From Syntrophomonadaceae bacterium (GTDB lineage: Bacteria > Bacillota > Dethiobacteria > DTU022): a stretch of DNA of 9,496 bases. Of the stretch, positions 1-6,676 are shown piece by piece. The notes below the pieces were generated by a model that saw only the letters and a list, made by a program, of their open reading frames with translations, was not told the origin of the DNA and made no database searches. Numbering within the stretch: position 1 is the first letter of the stretch; each line of letters opens with the position of its first letter. The stretch is from the NCBI GenBank assembly GCA_003558195.1, contig PWMM01000250.1:1-9496 (forward strand), in the 5' to 3' direction. The position numbers and the translations under genes are program-made.

Positions 1-21
1 TATTACCAGTCCTTTGATTTT

Positions 22-81
22 TTGTCAACATTTTTAACATCTTTTATGGAAAAAAATAACGATTTGCGCATATCTTATAAT
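22..81 (+). promoter_or_regulatory. Possible promoter region for the 220-768 gene
   Basis: The leader (1-219) is very AT-rich and holds no gene. Two weak sigma-A-like signals are visible: TTGTCA (22-27) with a 17-base spacer to TATGGA (45-50), and a perfect TATAAT (76-81) that lacks a recognisable -35 box. Further down, AAAGC (135-139) can pair with GCTTT (148-152) just before a run of T, which looks like a weak terminator or leader hairpin between these signals and the gene. Neither promoter call is secure. Confidence 0.2.
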
Positions 82-219
82 TTACCATAGTTTTTTTTAA
101 AACTGATTATTTACATGTAAACAAGTATCCTAACAAAGCATTAAAAAGCTTTTTTTGTTAATATAGGATAATCCGGTTTCACTGTCGAATAAAAACTAGA
201 GCAAAAGGAGGGCTTTTAA

Positions 220-768
220 ATGATTTACTTTGAAAAGAGAGGCAGAAGAAATACTGAGGAAACAGTAAGAGCAGCTGTATCAAGGGCAAAAGAGCTAAAC
301 ATTAAACATCTAGTTGTCGCTTCAAATAGTGGCGATACTGCAGAAAAATTATTAGGGCAAGAGCTGGAAATAGTCTGTGTAACCCACCATGTGGGTTATA
401 AAGAACCGGGTGTAGATGAATTGTCTGCTGATAAACGGCAATCCCTACAGGAACAGGGAGTAAAAATTCTTACCACTACCCATCTTTTAGCAGGAGTAGA
501 TCGCTCCTTGCGCTTTAAATTTGAAGGGGTATATCCGGCGGAAATAATTGCATCCACTTTACGACTTTTCGGTCAGGGTATTAAAGTCTGTGTTGAAATA
601 AGCGTCATGGCTTTAGATGCCGGTTTAATTCCTTACGGTGAAGAAATCATTGCCATGGGCGGAAGTGGGAAAGGCGCTGATGCCGCCTGCGTAATAAATC
701 CCGCTCATGCTAGTCAATTTTTCGATACCACGGTAAAAGAAATCATCTGCATGCCCCGTGAAAAGTAG
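220..768 (+). CDS. Stand-alone pyruvate kinase alpha/beta (C-terminal)-like domain protein
   Basis: This 182-residue soluble protein resembles the C-terminal alpha/beta domain of pyruvate kinase on its own, without the catalytic barrel. Seen in the sequence: an N-terminal helix with basic residues, a strand and turn with VVASNSGDTA (32-41), a TTTHLLAGVDR segment (about 85-95), a hydrophobic GQGIKVCVEISVMALDAG stretch (118-135), and a glycine-rich AMGGSGKGADAA loop (145-156) that could bind a phosphate or nucleotide. Proteins of this kind are common in Clostridia and methanogens and have no established reaction, so I assign none. The start is clear: AAAGGAGGG (204-212) lies eight bases before the ATG, with GGAGG as its core. 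The gene stops at TAG 766-768, and the decayed CapA-type gene begins at the very next base in the same direction. The two were therefore probably one transcription unit. Domain call is fairly secure; function is unknown. Confidence 0.75.
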   Translation: MIYFEKRGRRNTEETVRAAVSRAKELNIKHLVVASNSGDTAEKLLGQELEIVCVTHHVGYKEPGVDELSADKRQSLQEQGVKILTTTHLLAGVDRSLRFKFEGVYPAEIIASTLRLFGQGIKVCVEISVMALDAGLIPYGEEIIAMGGSGKGADAACVINPAHASQFFDTTVKEIICMPREK

Positions 769-1200
769 GTGACTATTAGTAGAAGAATAGTAACGGAAAA
801 AAACACATTATTACTTTTCCGGCGATACCAGTCTGGGTGATTAATATTTGGATCGGCTGTGCCATAATCCAGGTTCGTTTTTTAAGCAGTTCAACCATTA
901 GTTGAAGATAGCGATTGCCTGATCCTTAACCTAGAGACTGTATTAGCAGAAAAGCCTTCCAATGCTCTGCCCAATAAAAAACCTGAACGCCGATAACCCG
1001 GAGCGGACTATTAAACTTTTAAATCGGATGGGGGTAAAAGCAGTAAGCCTAGAATCACAGTAAGAATTATGGCCCTGAAACTTTTTTTTCGAACACTGAA
1101 CATTTAAAAATAGCCGGTCTGGCTGCTGGGTAATGAACATGCAGACGGTCCGGTGTTTTCCCTTGCCATTAACCTCCACCTACGTAAGGCAGGACGGTAA
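769..1200 (+). pseudogene. Decayed CapA-family (PGA_cap metallophosphatase) gene remnant
   Basis: No single frame is open here, but reading across frames recovers an ordered CapA-type N-terminal half. From GTG 769, frame 1 gives a leader ending TEKNTLLLF (to 819). Frame 2 from 818 continues SGDTSLGD, hits TAA at 842-844, then reads YLDRLCHNPGSFFKQ (845-889). Frame 1 from 892 gives QPLVEDSDCLILNLETVL and on to PNKK (about 981). Frame 2 from 980 gives NLNADNPERTIKLLNRMG and then VKAVSL (to 1051). Frame 3 from 1053 gives NHSKNYGPETFFSNTEHL and on to AAG (TAA at 1131). Frame 1 from about 1126 gives GNEHADGPVFSLAIN. CapA proteins carry the metal-site blocks GDxxLG, NLE and SLxNNH in this order, and all three are recognisable. 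The family is usually some 300-400 residues, so the C-terminal half is missing and the remnant runs into the 3' end of the convergent MoaD-like gene. Several shifts sit at homopolymers (CTTTTCC, AATAAAAAAC). The multiple lesions plus truncation argue for true decay rather than one sequencing error. Confidence 0.75.
1106..1148 (-). terminator. Possible imperfect terminator after the MoaD-like gene
   Basis: On the minus strand CCGTCTG (1148-1142) can pair with CAGACCGG (1121-1114) with one bulged C, enclosing a loop of about 20 bases. It is followed by CTATTTTT. This stem and T-run would end transcription coming from the MoaD-like gene and possibly from the atp operon. The long loop and the bulge make it weak, and it lies within the CapA remnant. 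Confidence 0.22.
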
Positions 1201-1441
1201 CCTGGTCACCATCTTTGACTTTATAGTCTAATCTAACCAAGCTGTTATTGACTGCAAATTCTGCATTAACCATTTTTTTATCATCGATCAGGCTGTACTG
1301 TAAAACATCCTGCCACTCTTTGCTTATCAAGCGGGCCAGGTCATCAAGCTTAACAGACTGCGCTTCTAATTGGAAAATGTGATCTTCAGGTTGCCCTGAT
1401 TTGGTATAAGGAGGCAGTAGCTTAATTGTTAATTTCATCAT
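1169..1441 (-). CDS. MoaD/ThiS-family ubiquitin-like sulfur carrier protein
   Basis: The protein has 90 residues and the size, alternating strand-helix-strand layout and C-terminus of MoaD/ThiS sulfur carriers: N-terminal strand MKLTIKLLPPY, helix KLDDLARLISKEW (31-43), then EFAVNNSLVRLDYKVKDGDQ and VTVLPYVGGG at the end. The terminal Gly-Gly is the residue pair that is adenylated by a MoeB/ThiF-type E1 and converted to a thiocarboxylate in this family. It could serve molybdopterin or tungstopterin synthesis, thiamine, or another sulfur transfer; nothing nearby decides. No MoaE, ThiF/MoeB or ThiG lies in the window. It follows atpG on the same strand after 227 bases, so it may be transcribed by read-through, but it has no known link to ATPase function. 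Two adjacent ATG codons (1441-1439 and 1438-1436) are possible starts, and neither has a strong ribosome site (only a weak GAAGAA upstream). Its 3' end overlaps the last part of the CapA remnant. Confidence 0.72.
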   Translation of the reverse strand: MMKLTIKLLPPYTKSGQPEDHIFQLEAQSVKLDDLARLISKEWQDVLQYSLIDDKKMVNAEFAVNNSLVRLDYKVKDGDQVTVLPYVGGG

Positions 1442-1597
1442 ACTAAAAATTATTCTTCATAAAATAAATATTCCCTGCCAACCAGGACTTTAATTGATTA
1501 AATTTTTATCTATAACTTACAAAGTCTGCTGCTTTCAGAAATGCTTTTTTCACCTTTATGAAAAGAGTTCTGTTTTAATTTGGCAAGATTATTTACC

Positions 1598-1612
1598 GGT
1601 GCTTCTGGCACC
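1598..1612 (-). other. Small hairpin in the atpG to MoaD-like spacer
   Basis: GGTGC (1598-1602) and GCACC (1608-1612) form a perfect five-pair stem with a five-base loop, about 56 bases beyond the atpG stop. On the minus strand it is followed by GGTAAATAATCTT rather than a T-run, so it is at best a processing or pausing hairpin. A second weak stem, CCTG (1474-1477) with CAGG (1483-1486), is followed by AT-rich sequence. I see no clear terminator for the atp operon in this 227-base spacer. Confidence 0.3.
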
Positions 1613-1668
1613 TATGAAGGTTAAACTTGCAGGGATATTAAGAAGTGAATCTTTTGTGGCAGGGACAA

Positions 1669-2565
1669 TTAGTCCACAGAGCTTTTTACAGCCTTGAAAC
1701 CGGAGATGATGTCGAGGAGTTCTTCAGTTATAGCCGCCTGCCGCTCTTGCTGGAAAAGGGTTTTCAGTTGATCGAGACGTTCGTTGATGTTTTTTTCAGC
1801 CGCCTGCATGGCAGCAAGGCGACTGGTATTTTCAGCGGCCAGCGAGAGAGCGCAGGCCCTGTAAAGCGAAACAAAGAAATATTGACGCAGCAAAGCAGAG
1901 AGCAGTTGTTCTGAAGCCATGCTATAAGTTGGCAGGGAACGGGATTGCCAGGCTACACTGGCCTGCCGTAATCTTTTTAAATCCACCGGAAGTAGGATTT
2001 CAGATTGGGGGCTAAAACCGCCAGCATGGGGACGGTTGTAAAATAACAGGACCCGCACACTACCTTCCTGCCTGCGCCGGGCATCGATGGTTTCAAGTAA
2101 AAGCTGGGTAAAGGGGGTAATAGCGCTAATTGAAGATGGCATGTTAAACTGCTCAGGCATTGCAGCGCCGGCGGCGCTTAACCTGCTGACAACCTGTTCA
2201 CCGATGCCTGTATAAACCCTGGAAGCCTCATCAAGACCACTCCATTGATCCGGACCCTTACTTTCAAGGGCGTAAGAGACAATTTGTTCGTTAAACCGGC
2301 CGGCCAGGCCGTGATCGGAACCGAAAACAAGCATTAATACGGTGCTTTCCGAATCCGGTGACGGTGCAGAAAAAGCCTGTTCAGCTGAAGCCAGCACCAC
2401 CGACAAGCCTAGTTCTACCGTATGATAGTAATCATCTAAGGATTCGGCCGCTTTTTCATACTGGCGCACGCTGGTAGCAGCCAGTGCTTTCATAGTTCTG
2501 ACGATGGAAGATAGATCTTCACCACTGGCAATTTGTTTTTGCAGGGTTTCAAGGGTTGAACTCAA
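1669..2565 (-). CDS. atpG: N-ATPase F1 gamma subunit
   Basis: Gamma is the central stalk that rotates inside the alpha3-beta3 ring and couples ATP hydrolysis to turning of the c-ring. The 298 residues match family length. The N-terminal coiled-coil arm has IVRTMKALAATSVRQYEKA (21-39), equivalent to the ITKAMxMVAA region of ordinary gamma subunits. The Rossmann-like middle carries FGSDHGLAGRFNEQ (81-94) in place of the usual SDRGLCGGFN. The C-terminal arm has SRLAAMQAAEKNI (248-260) and RQAAITEELLDIISG (275-289), the most conserved stretch of gamma. The best start is TTG (2565-2563), with AAAGGA (2580-2575) nine bases upstream; no ATG nearby gives a better fit. It is the last gene of the N-ATPase operon, 87 bases after atpA. 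Position and sequence agree, so the call is secure. Confidence 0.95.
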   Translation of the reverse strand: MSSTLETLQKQIASGEDLSSIVRTMKALAATSVRQYEKAAESLDDYYHTVELGLSVVLASAEQAFSAPSPDSESTVLMLVFGSDHGLAGRFNEQIVSYALESKGPDQWSGLDEASRVYTGIGEQVVSRLSAAGAAMPEQFNMPSSISAITPFTQLLLETIDARRRQEGSVRVLLFYNRPHAGGFSPQSEILLPVDLKRLRQASVAWQSRSLPTYSMASEQLLSALLRQYFFVSLYRACALSLAAENTSRLAAMQAAEKNINERLDQLKTLFQQERQAAITEELLDIISGFKAVKSSVD

Positions 2566-2652
2566 ATTTTATAATCCTTTCCTTTTAAAGCTCAACTGCA
2601 ATTAAATCATTTCACCTTACTTTTTTAGGCGTAAATTTAATAGATAAAATTT

Positions 2653-4266
2653 TTATGAAGAATCATTTTTGTTTTCATCTTTTTCTGCTGAAGAATTACC
2701 GGGATGATCCGCTGGTTTTTCGCTTTCGCCTGCAAGTGCATTGCGAGCTGTTTCGACAATAGCAGCCTGATCTTCTTCTGATAAAAGCTCTCCACTCTCA
2801 ATTTTAGTACAAATCTCAGGCAGGTTTGAAGTTACCGCTTGCCTGACCTTTTTTTCCGCAACCGGAATGTTATCAACTGCCATTTGATCATAAAGCCCTT
2901 CTGTTACAGCCAAAAGGGCAGCAATTTGCTCCGGGATAGTTAACGGCTGCAGCTCGGGTTGGGTAAGAACCTTGCGGACCCGGCGACCGCGTTCAATAGT
3001 CTGGCTGGTTTTTTCATCAAGCCTGGTTCCGAAACGGGCAAACATCTCCAGTTCTTCAAACTGGGCATAGGAGAGACGCAAATCACCGGTTACAGTCCGG
3101 TAGGCTGGCAGCTGGGTTTTCCCCCCGACCCGGGAAACTGATTTACCCACATCAATTGCCGGCAGGTGGTTGCGCTGAAACAGATCAGGGGAAAGGTAGA
3201 TCTGCCCGTCTGTAATCGAGATCAGGTTGGTGGGGATATAAGCTGATATATTCTGAGCCTGGGTCTCAATAATTGGCAGGGCGGTAAGCGAGCCGCCACC
3301 ATATTCTTCACGCAGGTGGGTGGAACGTTCCAATAGCCGGGAATGCAGGTAGAAAATATCACCGGGATAGGCTTCCCGGCCCGGGGGGCGCTCCAGCAAA
3401 AGTGACAGCTCGCGGTAAGCCCGGGCGTGCAGGGTCAGATCATCATAAATGATCAGCACATCGCGGCCCTGTTCCATGTAGTATTCAGCTATAGTGGTCG
3501 CCGCGTAAGGAGCAATAAAGCGTAAACCCGGCGGCCCGTCACCGGAAGCTACTACCACTGTGGTATACTCCATCGCCCCATAATCGCGCAGTTGGGCTAT
3601 AAACTTGGCCACATCGGCTCCCTGCTGGCCGATAGAACAGTAAACGGAGAGCACATCTTTATCAGCCTGGTTGATAATCGTATCGAGCGCTATGGCGGTT
3701 TTGCCAATCTGGCGATCACCCAGAATTAATTCCCGCTGCCCCCTGCCCACGGGAATTAAGGCATCTACAACTTTTAAACCGGTCTGAAGTGGTTCAGTTA
3801 CCGGCGACCGAGCCATGATTGGCGGAGCTTCCCGCTCAACCGGCCTTCTTTCCTTAAAACTAACCGGGCCCATGTTATCCAGGGGGGCGGCTGATGCGTC
3901 TATCACCCGGCCAAGTAAACCTTCGCCGACGGGAATATCGACTACCCGCCCGGTACGGCGGACCCGGTCTCCCGAAACAACATTTTCAGAAGATCCGAGC
4001 ATAATCACACCGACCTGGCCCTGATCAAGGTTAAAAGCGATCCCGGTGATACCACCAGCAAATTCAACCAGCTCATCAGCTCTCACTCCTTCCAGGCCGG
4101 AAACCAGGGCTATACCGCTACCGGTGGAGATAACGGTACCGCTTTCCTCCACCCTTAGATCTGTCCCCACTTCCTTAAGAGCCCTGTCAAGAGCCTGCTC
4201 AGCTCCATCCACAGCACCCCGCAGGGAATCAAGCAGTGACCCCCGGTCAGGCTTATGATCAGCCAT
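2653..4266 (-). CDS. atpA: N-ATPase F1 alpha subunit
   Basis: Alpha forms the non-catalytic nucleotide sites of the F1 head. Visible motifs are the P-loop GDRQIGKT (183-190), the Walker B strand LIIYDD (271-276), the RPPGREAYPGDIFYLHSRLLER signature (about 293-314), and SVSRVGG (376-382). The arginine of the last motif (R379) is the finger that reaches the catalytic site on beta. The usual threonine in GDRQTGKT is isoleucine here (I187). The motif SIGQQGADVA (211-220) replaces the IGQKRSTVA seen in standard alpha subunits. The protein is 537 residues, longer than the usual 500 or so; the surplus is a hydrophilic acidic C-terminal tail after about residue 512. The gene overlaps the end of atpF by eight bases, and its GGAGGT ribosome site lies inside atpF, nine bases ahead of the ATG, so translation is probably coupled. 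Identification is certain from motifs and position. Confidence 0.97.
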   Translation of the reverse strand: MADHKPDRGSLLDSLRGAVDGAEQALDRALKEVGTDLRVEESGTVISTGSGIALVSGLEGVRADELVEFAGGITGIAFNLDQGQVGVIMLGSSENVVSGDRVRRTGRVVDIPVGEGLLGRVIDASAAPLDNMGPVSFKERRPVEREAPPIMARSPVTEPLQTGLKVVDALIPVGRGQRELILGDRQIGKTAIALDTIINQADKDVLSVYCSIGQQGADVAKFIAQLRDYGAMEYTTVVVASGDGPPGLRFIAPYAATTIAEYYMEQGRDVLIIYDDLTLHARAYRELSLLLERPPGREAYPGDIFYLHSRLLERSTHLREEYGGGSLTALPIIETQAQNISAYIPTNLISITDGQIYLSPDLFQRNHLPAIDVGKSVSRVGGKTQLPAYRTVTGDLRLSYAQFEELEMFARFGTRLDEKTSQTIERGRRVRKVLTQPELQPLTIPEQIAALLAVTEGLYDQMAVDNIPVAEKKVRQAVTSNLPEICTKIESGELLSEEDQAAIVETARNALAGESEKPADHPGNSSAEKDENKNDSS

Positions 4267-5077
4267 TACCGGACACCTCCCCCGGAGCGTCGGTCTTTAG
4301 TCCGGAAAGTGAGTTTTGCTCCAATTCTTTTAAAACCTGCTCTTCCACATCTTCCAAGTAGCTGTCCATACTCCAGGCCAGGCGGTAACCGCCGGCGTCA
4401 AGCTCCAGGCCGCAGATCAAGTCTGCTGCAGTAGCTGCAGTCAGCTTGAATTTCTTTCCTGCATCAGGAAGAAGCTTTTCCAGGGCCTTTTCAAGTTCAT
4501 TTAACTGCTCAGATTTGGTTTCAAAGGCACTTTTTAAAGTTGTGGTTTCACCTTCTGCCGTTAGCGCTTTTTTTAACTCCAGGCGGTCTTCTCCGGGTAA
4601 ATTCTCAAGCTTGTTTATGAAAACGCCCCATATCAGCTTTTCCAGGTGGATATCTGCTAAGTCCTGCAGGCAACCGCGAGCCACACTGCAGGCCTGCAGC
4701 CCGATGCGGCGGCGCAACTCGCTAATAAAGGTTTCTCTTTCACGATCAAAAGATTCCTGCCAGCGGCGCCTGGTTTCGTCTACTTCCTGCCGGGCCTGTT
4801 CAAGCAGTTCCCGTTTTTCGTTTTCTGCCGCCGCCCGGGCTTTTTCTAAGATCTGCTCTTCCTGGTCTTCTAGCTCTGCCTTCTGCAGCTGGTAGCGTTG
4901 CGCCTCATCTTCGGCTCGCTTTTTCTTAGCCGCTGCATCTTTCTCCCGCTGGACTATTTTCTCTTCCCGGTCATCCATGGCGCGGATAACCGGTCCGTAA
5001 AGAAAGCGCCGTAGCAAAAAAACCAGGATCATGAAATTGATAATTTGAAAAATAATGGTATACCAGTCAATAATCAT
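4259..5077 (-). CDS. atpF: N-ATPase Fo b subunit with long delta-like C-terminus
   Basis: Subunit b is the peripheral stalk that holds F1 against the a subunit. A single N-terminal membrane segment (about residues 4-22) is followed by the RRFLYGPV motif typical of b. A long charged coiled coil rich in Glu, Lys, Arg and Gln runs to about residue 120. The 272-residue protein exceeds ordinary b subunits (about 155-170). The extra part (about 140-253) includes ATAADLICGLELDAGGYRLA (215-234) and then DSYLEDVEEQVLKEL. That resembles the end of delta/OSCP, where a Gly-rich strand, a charged strand and a helix follow each other. As the operon has no atpH, this tail may replace delta (inference). I place the start at ATG 5077, which has AGGAG seven bases upstream and gives the usual N-terminus MIIDWYTIIFQIINF. 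An in-frame TTG at 5095 and ATG at 5092 lack such a site. The gene overlaps atpA by eight bases. Confidence 0.93.
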   Translation of the reverse strand: MIIDWYTIIFQIINFMILVFLLRRFLYGPVIRAMDDREEKIVQREKDAAAKKKRAEDEAQRYQLQKAELEDQEEQILEKARAAAENEKRELLEQARQEVDETRRRWQESFDRERETFISELRRRIGLQACSVARGCLQDLADIHLEKLIWGVFINKLENLPGEDRLELKKALTAEGETTTLKSAFETKSEQLNELEKALEKLLPDAGKKFKLTAATAADLICGLELDAGGYRLAWSMDSYLEDVEEQVLKELEQNSLSGLKTDAPGEVSGNG

Positions 5078-5084
5078 AAACTTT

Positions 5085-5089
5085 CTCCT
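5085..5089 (-). promoter_or_regulatory. Ribosome binding site fixing the atpF start
   Basis: AGGAG on the minus strand (5089-5085) sits seven bases before ATG 5077-5075 and lies between that codon and the upstream in-frame ATG at 5092. The upstream codons have no comparable site, so the shorter b subunit is the likely product. Confidence 0.65.
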
Positions 5090-5174
5090 CATCAATCAGG
5101 CTTCTTAAGTAATTGCGCTGTTTAAAGGTTGCTGGTTGTTTAGCTCCTTTTCCCTAGTGATTTTTGCTTTTTGT

Positions 5175-5441
5175 TTAAGGCAGGAAATAGTTCCAGAAAG
5201 GGTTGGCAAAAATCAGGATCATAGTTACCACAAAACAGTAAATCGCCGTTGATTCAATCATAGCCAGCCCCACAAAAAGGGTCCGGGTGATGGTATTGGC
5301 CTCATCGGGCTGCTGGGCAATTGAACTTAAGGCCTGCGAAACAGCGCGCCCCTGGCCAAGAGCCGGTCCGATGGAGCCGAAAGCAATGGTTAACCCGGCT
5401 GTGGCTATAGAAATTATTCCTACTAAAACTAAATCATCCAT
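5175..5441 (-). CDS. atpE: N-ATPase Fo c subunit, Na+-binding type
   Basis: The 88-residue hairpin of two membrane helices forms the rotor ring. Helix 1 carries GSIGPALGQGRA (22-33), the polar loop is AQQPDE (42-47), and helix 2 carries MIESTAIY (61-68). Compared with the Ilyobacter tartaricus c subunit, whose structure defines the Na+ site by Q32, V63 carbonyl, E65, S66 and T67, the matching residues here are Q30, M61, E63, S64 and T65. The ring is therefore predicted to bind Na+, with E63 as the ion-carrying carboxylate. Many N-ATPase c subunits, as I recall them, have a second Glu in helix 1 at the place of Q30, so this protein looks more like the classical Na+ F-ATPase type. ATG follows the atpB stop by one base, and its GGAG site is inside atpB. 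The 97-base gap before atpF may help set the high c stoichiometry. Confidence 0.95.
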   Translation of the reverse strand: MDDLVLVGIISIATAGLTIAFGSIGPALGQGRAVSQALSSIAQQPDEANTITRTLFVGLAMIESTAIYCFVVTMILIFANPFWNYFLP

Positions 5442-5442
5442 T

Positions 5443-6135
5443 CTATTCCTCTCCTTTTTTAACTATTTCTTCATGGGCCTTACTGGCCGAAGAGATATAA
5501 ACCATGGCCAGGATGGCAAAGATATAGGCCTGGATCAGGCCGGTAAGCAGGCCTAAAGCCTGCATAACGACGGGAAATAAAAGCGGGGTTATGGTCAGTA
5601 ATATGGCAACAATGATGGTCCCGCTCATCATGTTACCGTAAAGGCGCACCGCTAAAGCAAGAGTCCGGCTCAGCTCCCCGATAAGGTTAAAAGGAAGCAT
5701 GAAAAAGGTTGGCTGTAAATACTGCCTTAGATAATTTAAAATACCCTGGCTGGCTATCCCAAAAACCGGCACGGCGATAAAAACACAGATAGCCAGGGCC
5801 GCTGTCGTCGACAGCGAGCTGGTCGGGGGGACGTAGCCTGGAACAATGGCCAAAACGTTGGACATGGCAATAAATATAAACAGGGTTCCCACAAAGGGCA
5901 GGTACGGGCCGGGGTCCTGGCGGCTTACTTCGCGGATCTGAAGCTTAATCCCGTTAACCAGCACCTCAAGTAAGTTCTGCCAGCGTGATAATTCCCCACT
6001 ACTGGACAGCTTTCTGGTAATCAGCCAGGAGCCAAAAGTTAAAAGAAAAATCACCAACCAGGTGAAAGCAATGGTAGCGTTAATCTTAAACCAGCCCCAC
6101 TGAAAAAGAACAATCTCGTCGGGGTTAATAGTCAA
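5443..6135 (-). CDS. atpB: N-ATPase Fo a subunit
   Basis: Subunit a holds the half-channels through which ions reach and leave the c-ring. The 230-residue protein has about five or six hydrophobic segments (near 21-38, 79-98, 109-130, 140-160, 172-192 and 195-216). The essential arginine is R164 in LALAVRLYGNMMSG (160-173), which faces the c-subunit carboxylate during rotation. GLLTGLIQAYIFAILAMVYI (195-214) is the conserved last helix with its glutamine. The best start is TTG (6135-6133), since it gives the family N-terminus (N-P-D-E-I-V then W-F-K-I-N-A-T) and follows an AAGGAGG site, although the spacing of 11 bases is long. The gene lies 76 bases after atpR and one base before atpE. Confidence 0.95.
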   Translation of the reverse strand: MTINPDEIVLFQWGWFKINATIAFTWLVIFLLTFGSWLITRKLSSSGELSRWQNLLEVLVNGIKLQIREVSRQDPGPYLPFVGTLFIFIAMSNVLAIVPGYVPPTSSLSTTAALAICVFIAVPVFGIASQGILNYLRQYLQPTFFMLPFNLIGELSRTLALAVRLYGNMMSGTIIVAILLTITPLLFPVVMQALGLLTGLIQAYIFAILAMVYISSASKAHEEIVKKGEE

Positions 6136-6211
6136 TGCCCTGCGAACCTCCTTCTTACATACATATACTTATTTGCTCATTAAAAGCCCTGCGCAGCAAT
6201 AATTCTTAAAT

Positions 6212-6496
6212 TCAAGCCCGCTGTTTTCTTTTCTCGGGTCCGTATCTAAAAGTTATCACTGTCCGGGCCGCTAAGAAACCGCACATGGCCGCTAGAAGGT
6301 ATGGCCAGCCGGCTTCTAAGATGAAATAGAGACCGGCCAGCAGAACGGCTGTCCTAACCAGGAAGCTTGCGATCAAAAGGGTTGCCGGGCCGGAGTTAGC
6401 ATCAAGCTTATTGACGGTCCACCAGAGCCCTCCGAAAAAAAACCCCCCGAGCAGGATTCCAGCCAGGAAAGCCAGGATCAAGTTTAGCCAGGCCAC
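6212..6496 (-). CDS. atpR: N-ATPase small membrane protein AtpR
   Basis: AtpR is a small membrane protein found only in N-ATPase operons, between atpQ and atpB. The 94-residue protein has three hydrophobic segments (about 4-27, 37-60 and 65-83) and the LLGGFFFGGLWWTVNKL block (15-31) that I recognise from the family. Arginines sit in or near the membrane segments at R48 (FLVRTA) and R78 (AARTV). In the published description of N-ATPases, membrane arginines of AtpR were suggested to pair with c-subunit carboxylates during assembly; that role is not proven. The start is GTG (6496-6494), with AAGGAG ten bases upstream. The basic tail (EKRKQRA) should be cytoplasmic. The call rests on sequence pattern and on position. 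Confidence 0.88.
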   Translation of the reverse strand: MAWLNLILAFLAGILLGGFFFGGLWWTVNKLDANSGPATLLIASFLVRTAVLLAGLYFILEAGWPYLLAAMCGFLAARTVITFRYGPEKRKQRA

Positions 6497-6603
6497 CTTT
6501 TAAACGCTCCTTTCTCAAATACCTTTTAAGCTCAAAGCTTTTGCGTAGGAAAAGTATTTTAAAGCAGGTTAAAAGCTTCCACAGTTCTCAGGCTTAATAA
6601 CCA

Positions 6604-6617
6604 GGTAGCTTACTACC
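6604..6617 (-). other. Intercistronic hairpin between atpQ and atpR
   Basis: GGTAG (6604-6608) and CTACC (6613-6617) form a perfect five-pair stem around a four-base loop within the 180-base gap between atpQ and atpR. A second small inverted repeat, AAGCT (6528-6532) and AGCTT (6536-6540), lies closer to atpR. Neither has a T-run on the transcribed strand, so they look like processing or stability elements rather than terminators. The rest of the gap shows no gene. Confidence 0.3.
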
Positions 6618-6676
6618 GCTATTAGTTTTTGATCCTTCTTTGGATTTCCCCGGGAATTAGTTTTACTACCGGATCT

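Noticed and set aside
943..1179. Open frame of 78 codons on the minus strand
   Set aside because: It is antisense to the CapA remnant, has no family features, and the plus-strand segments recover recognisable conserved motifs.
1598..1612. Rho-independent terminator directly after atpG
   Set aside because: The five-pair stem lacks a following T-run on the transcribed strand, so I list it only as a hairpin.
1494..1914. Two plus-strand open frames across the atpG 3' end and the spacer
   Set aside because: They overlap the well-supported atpG on the opposite strand and show no domain or ribosome site.
4446..4895. Plus-strand open frame of 149 codons opposite atpF
   Set aside because: Ser/Arg/Phe-rich composition is what results from reading the complement of a Glu/Lys/Leu-rich coiled coil; no ribosome site and no known fold.
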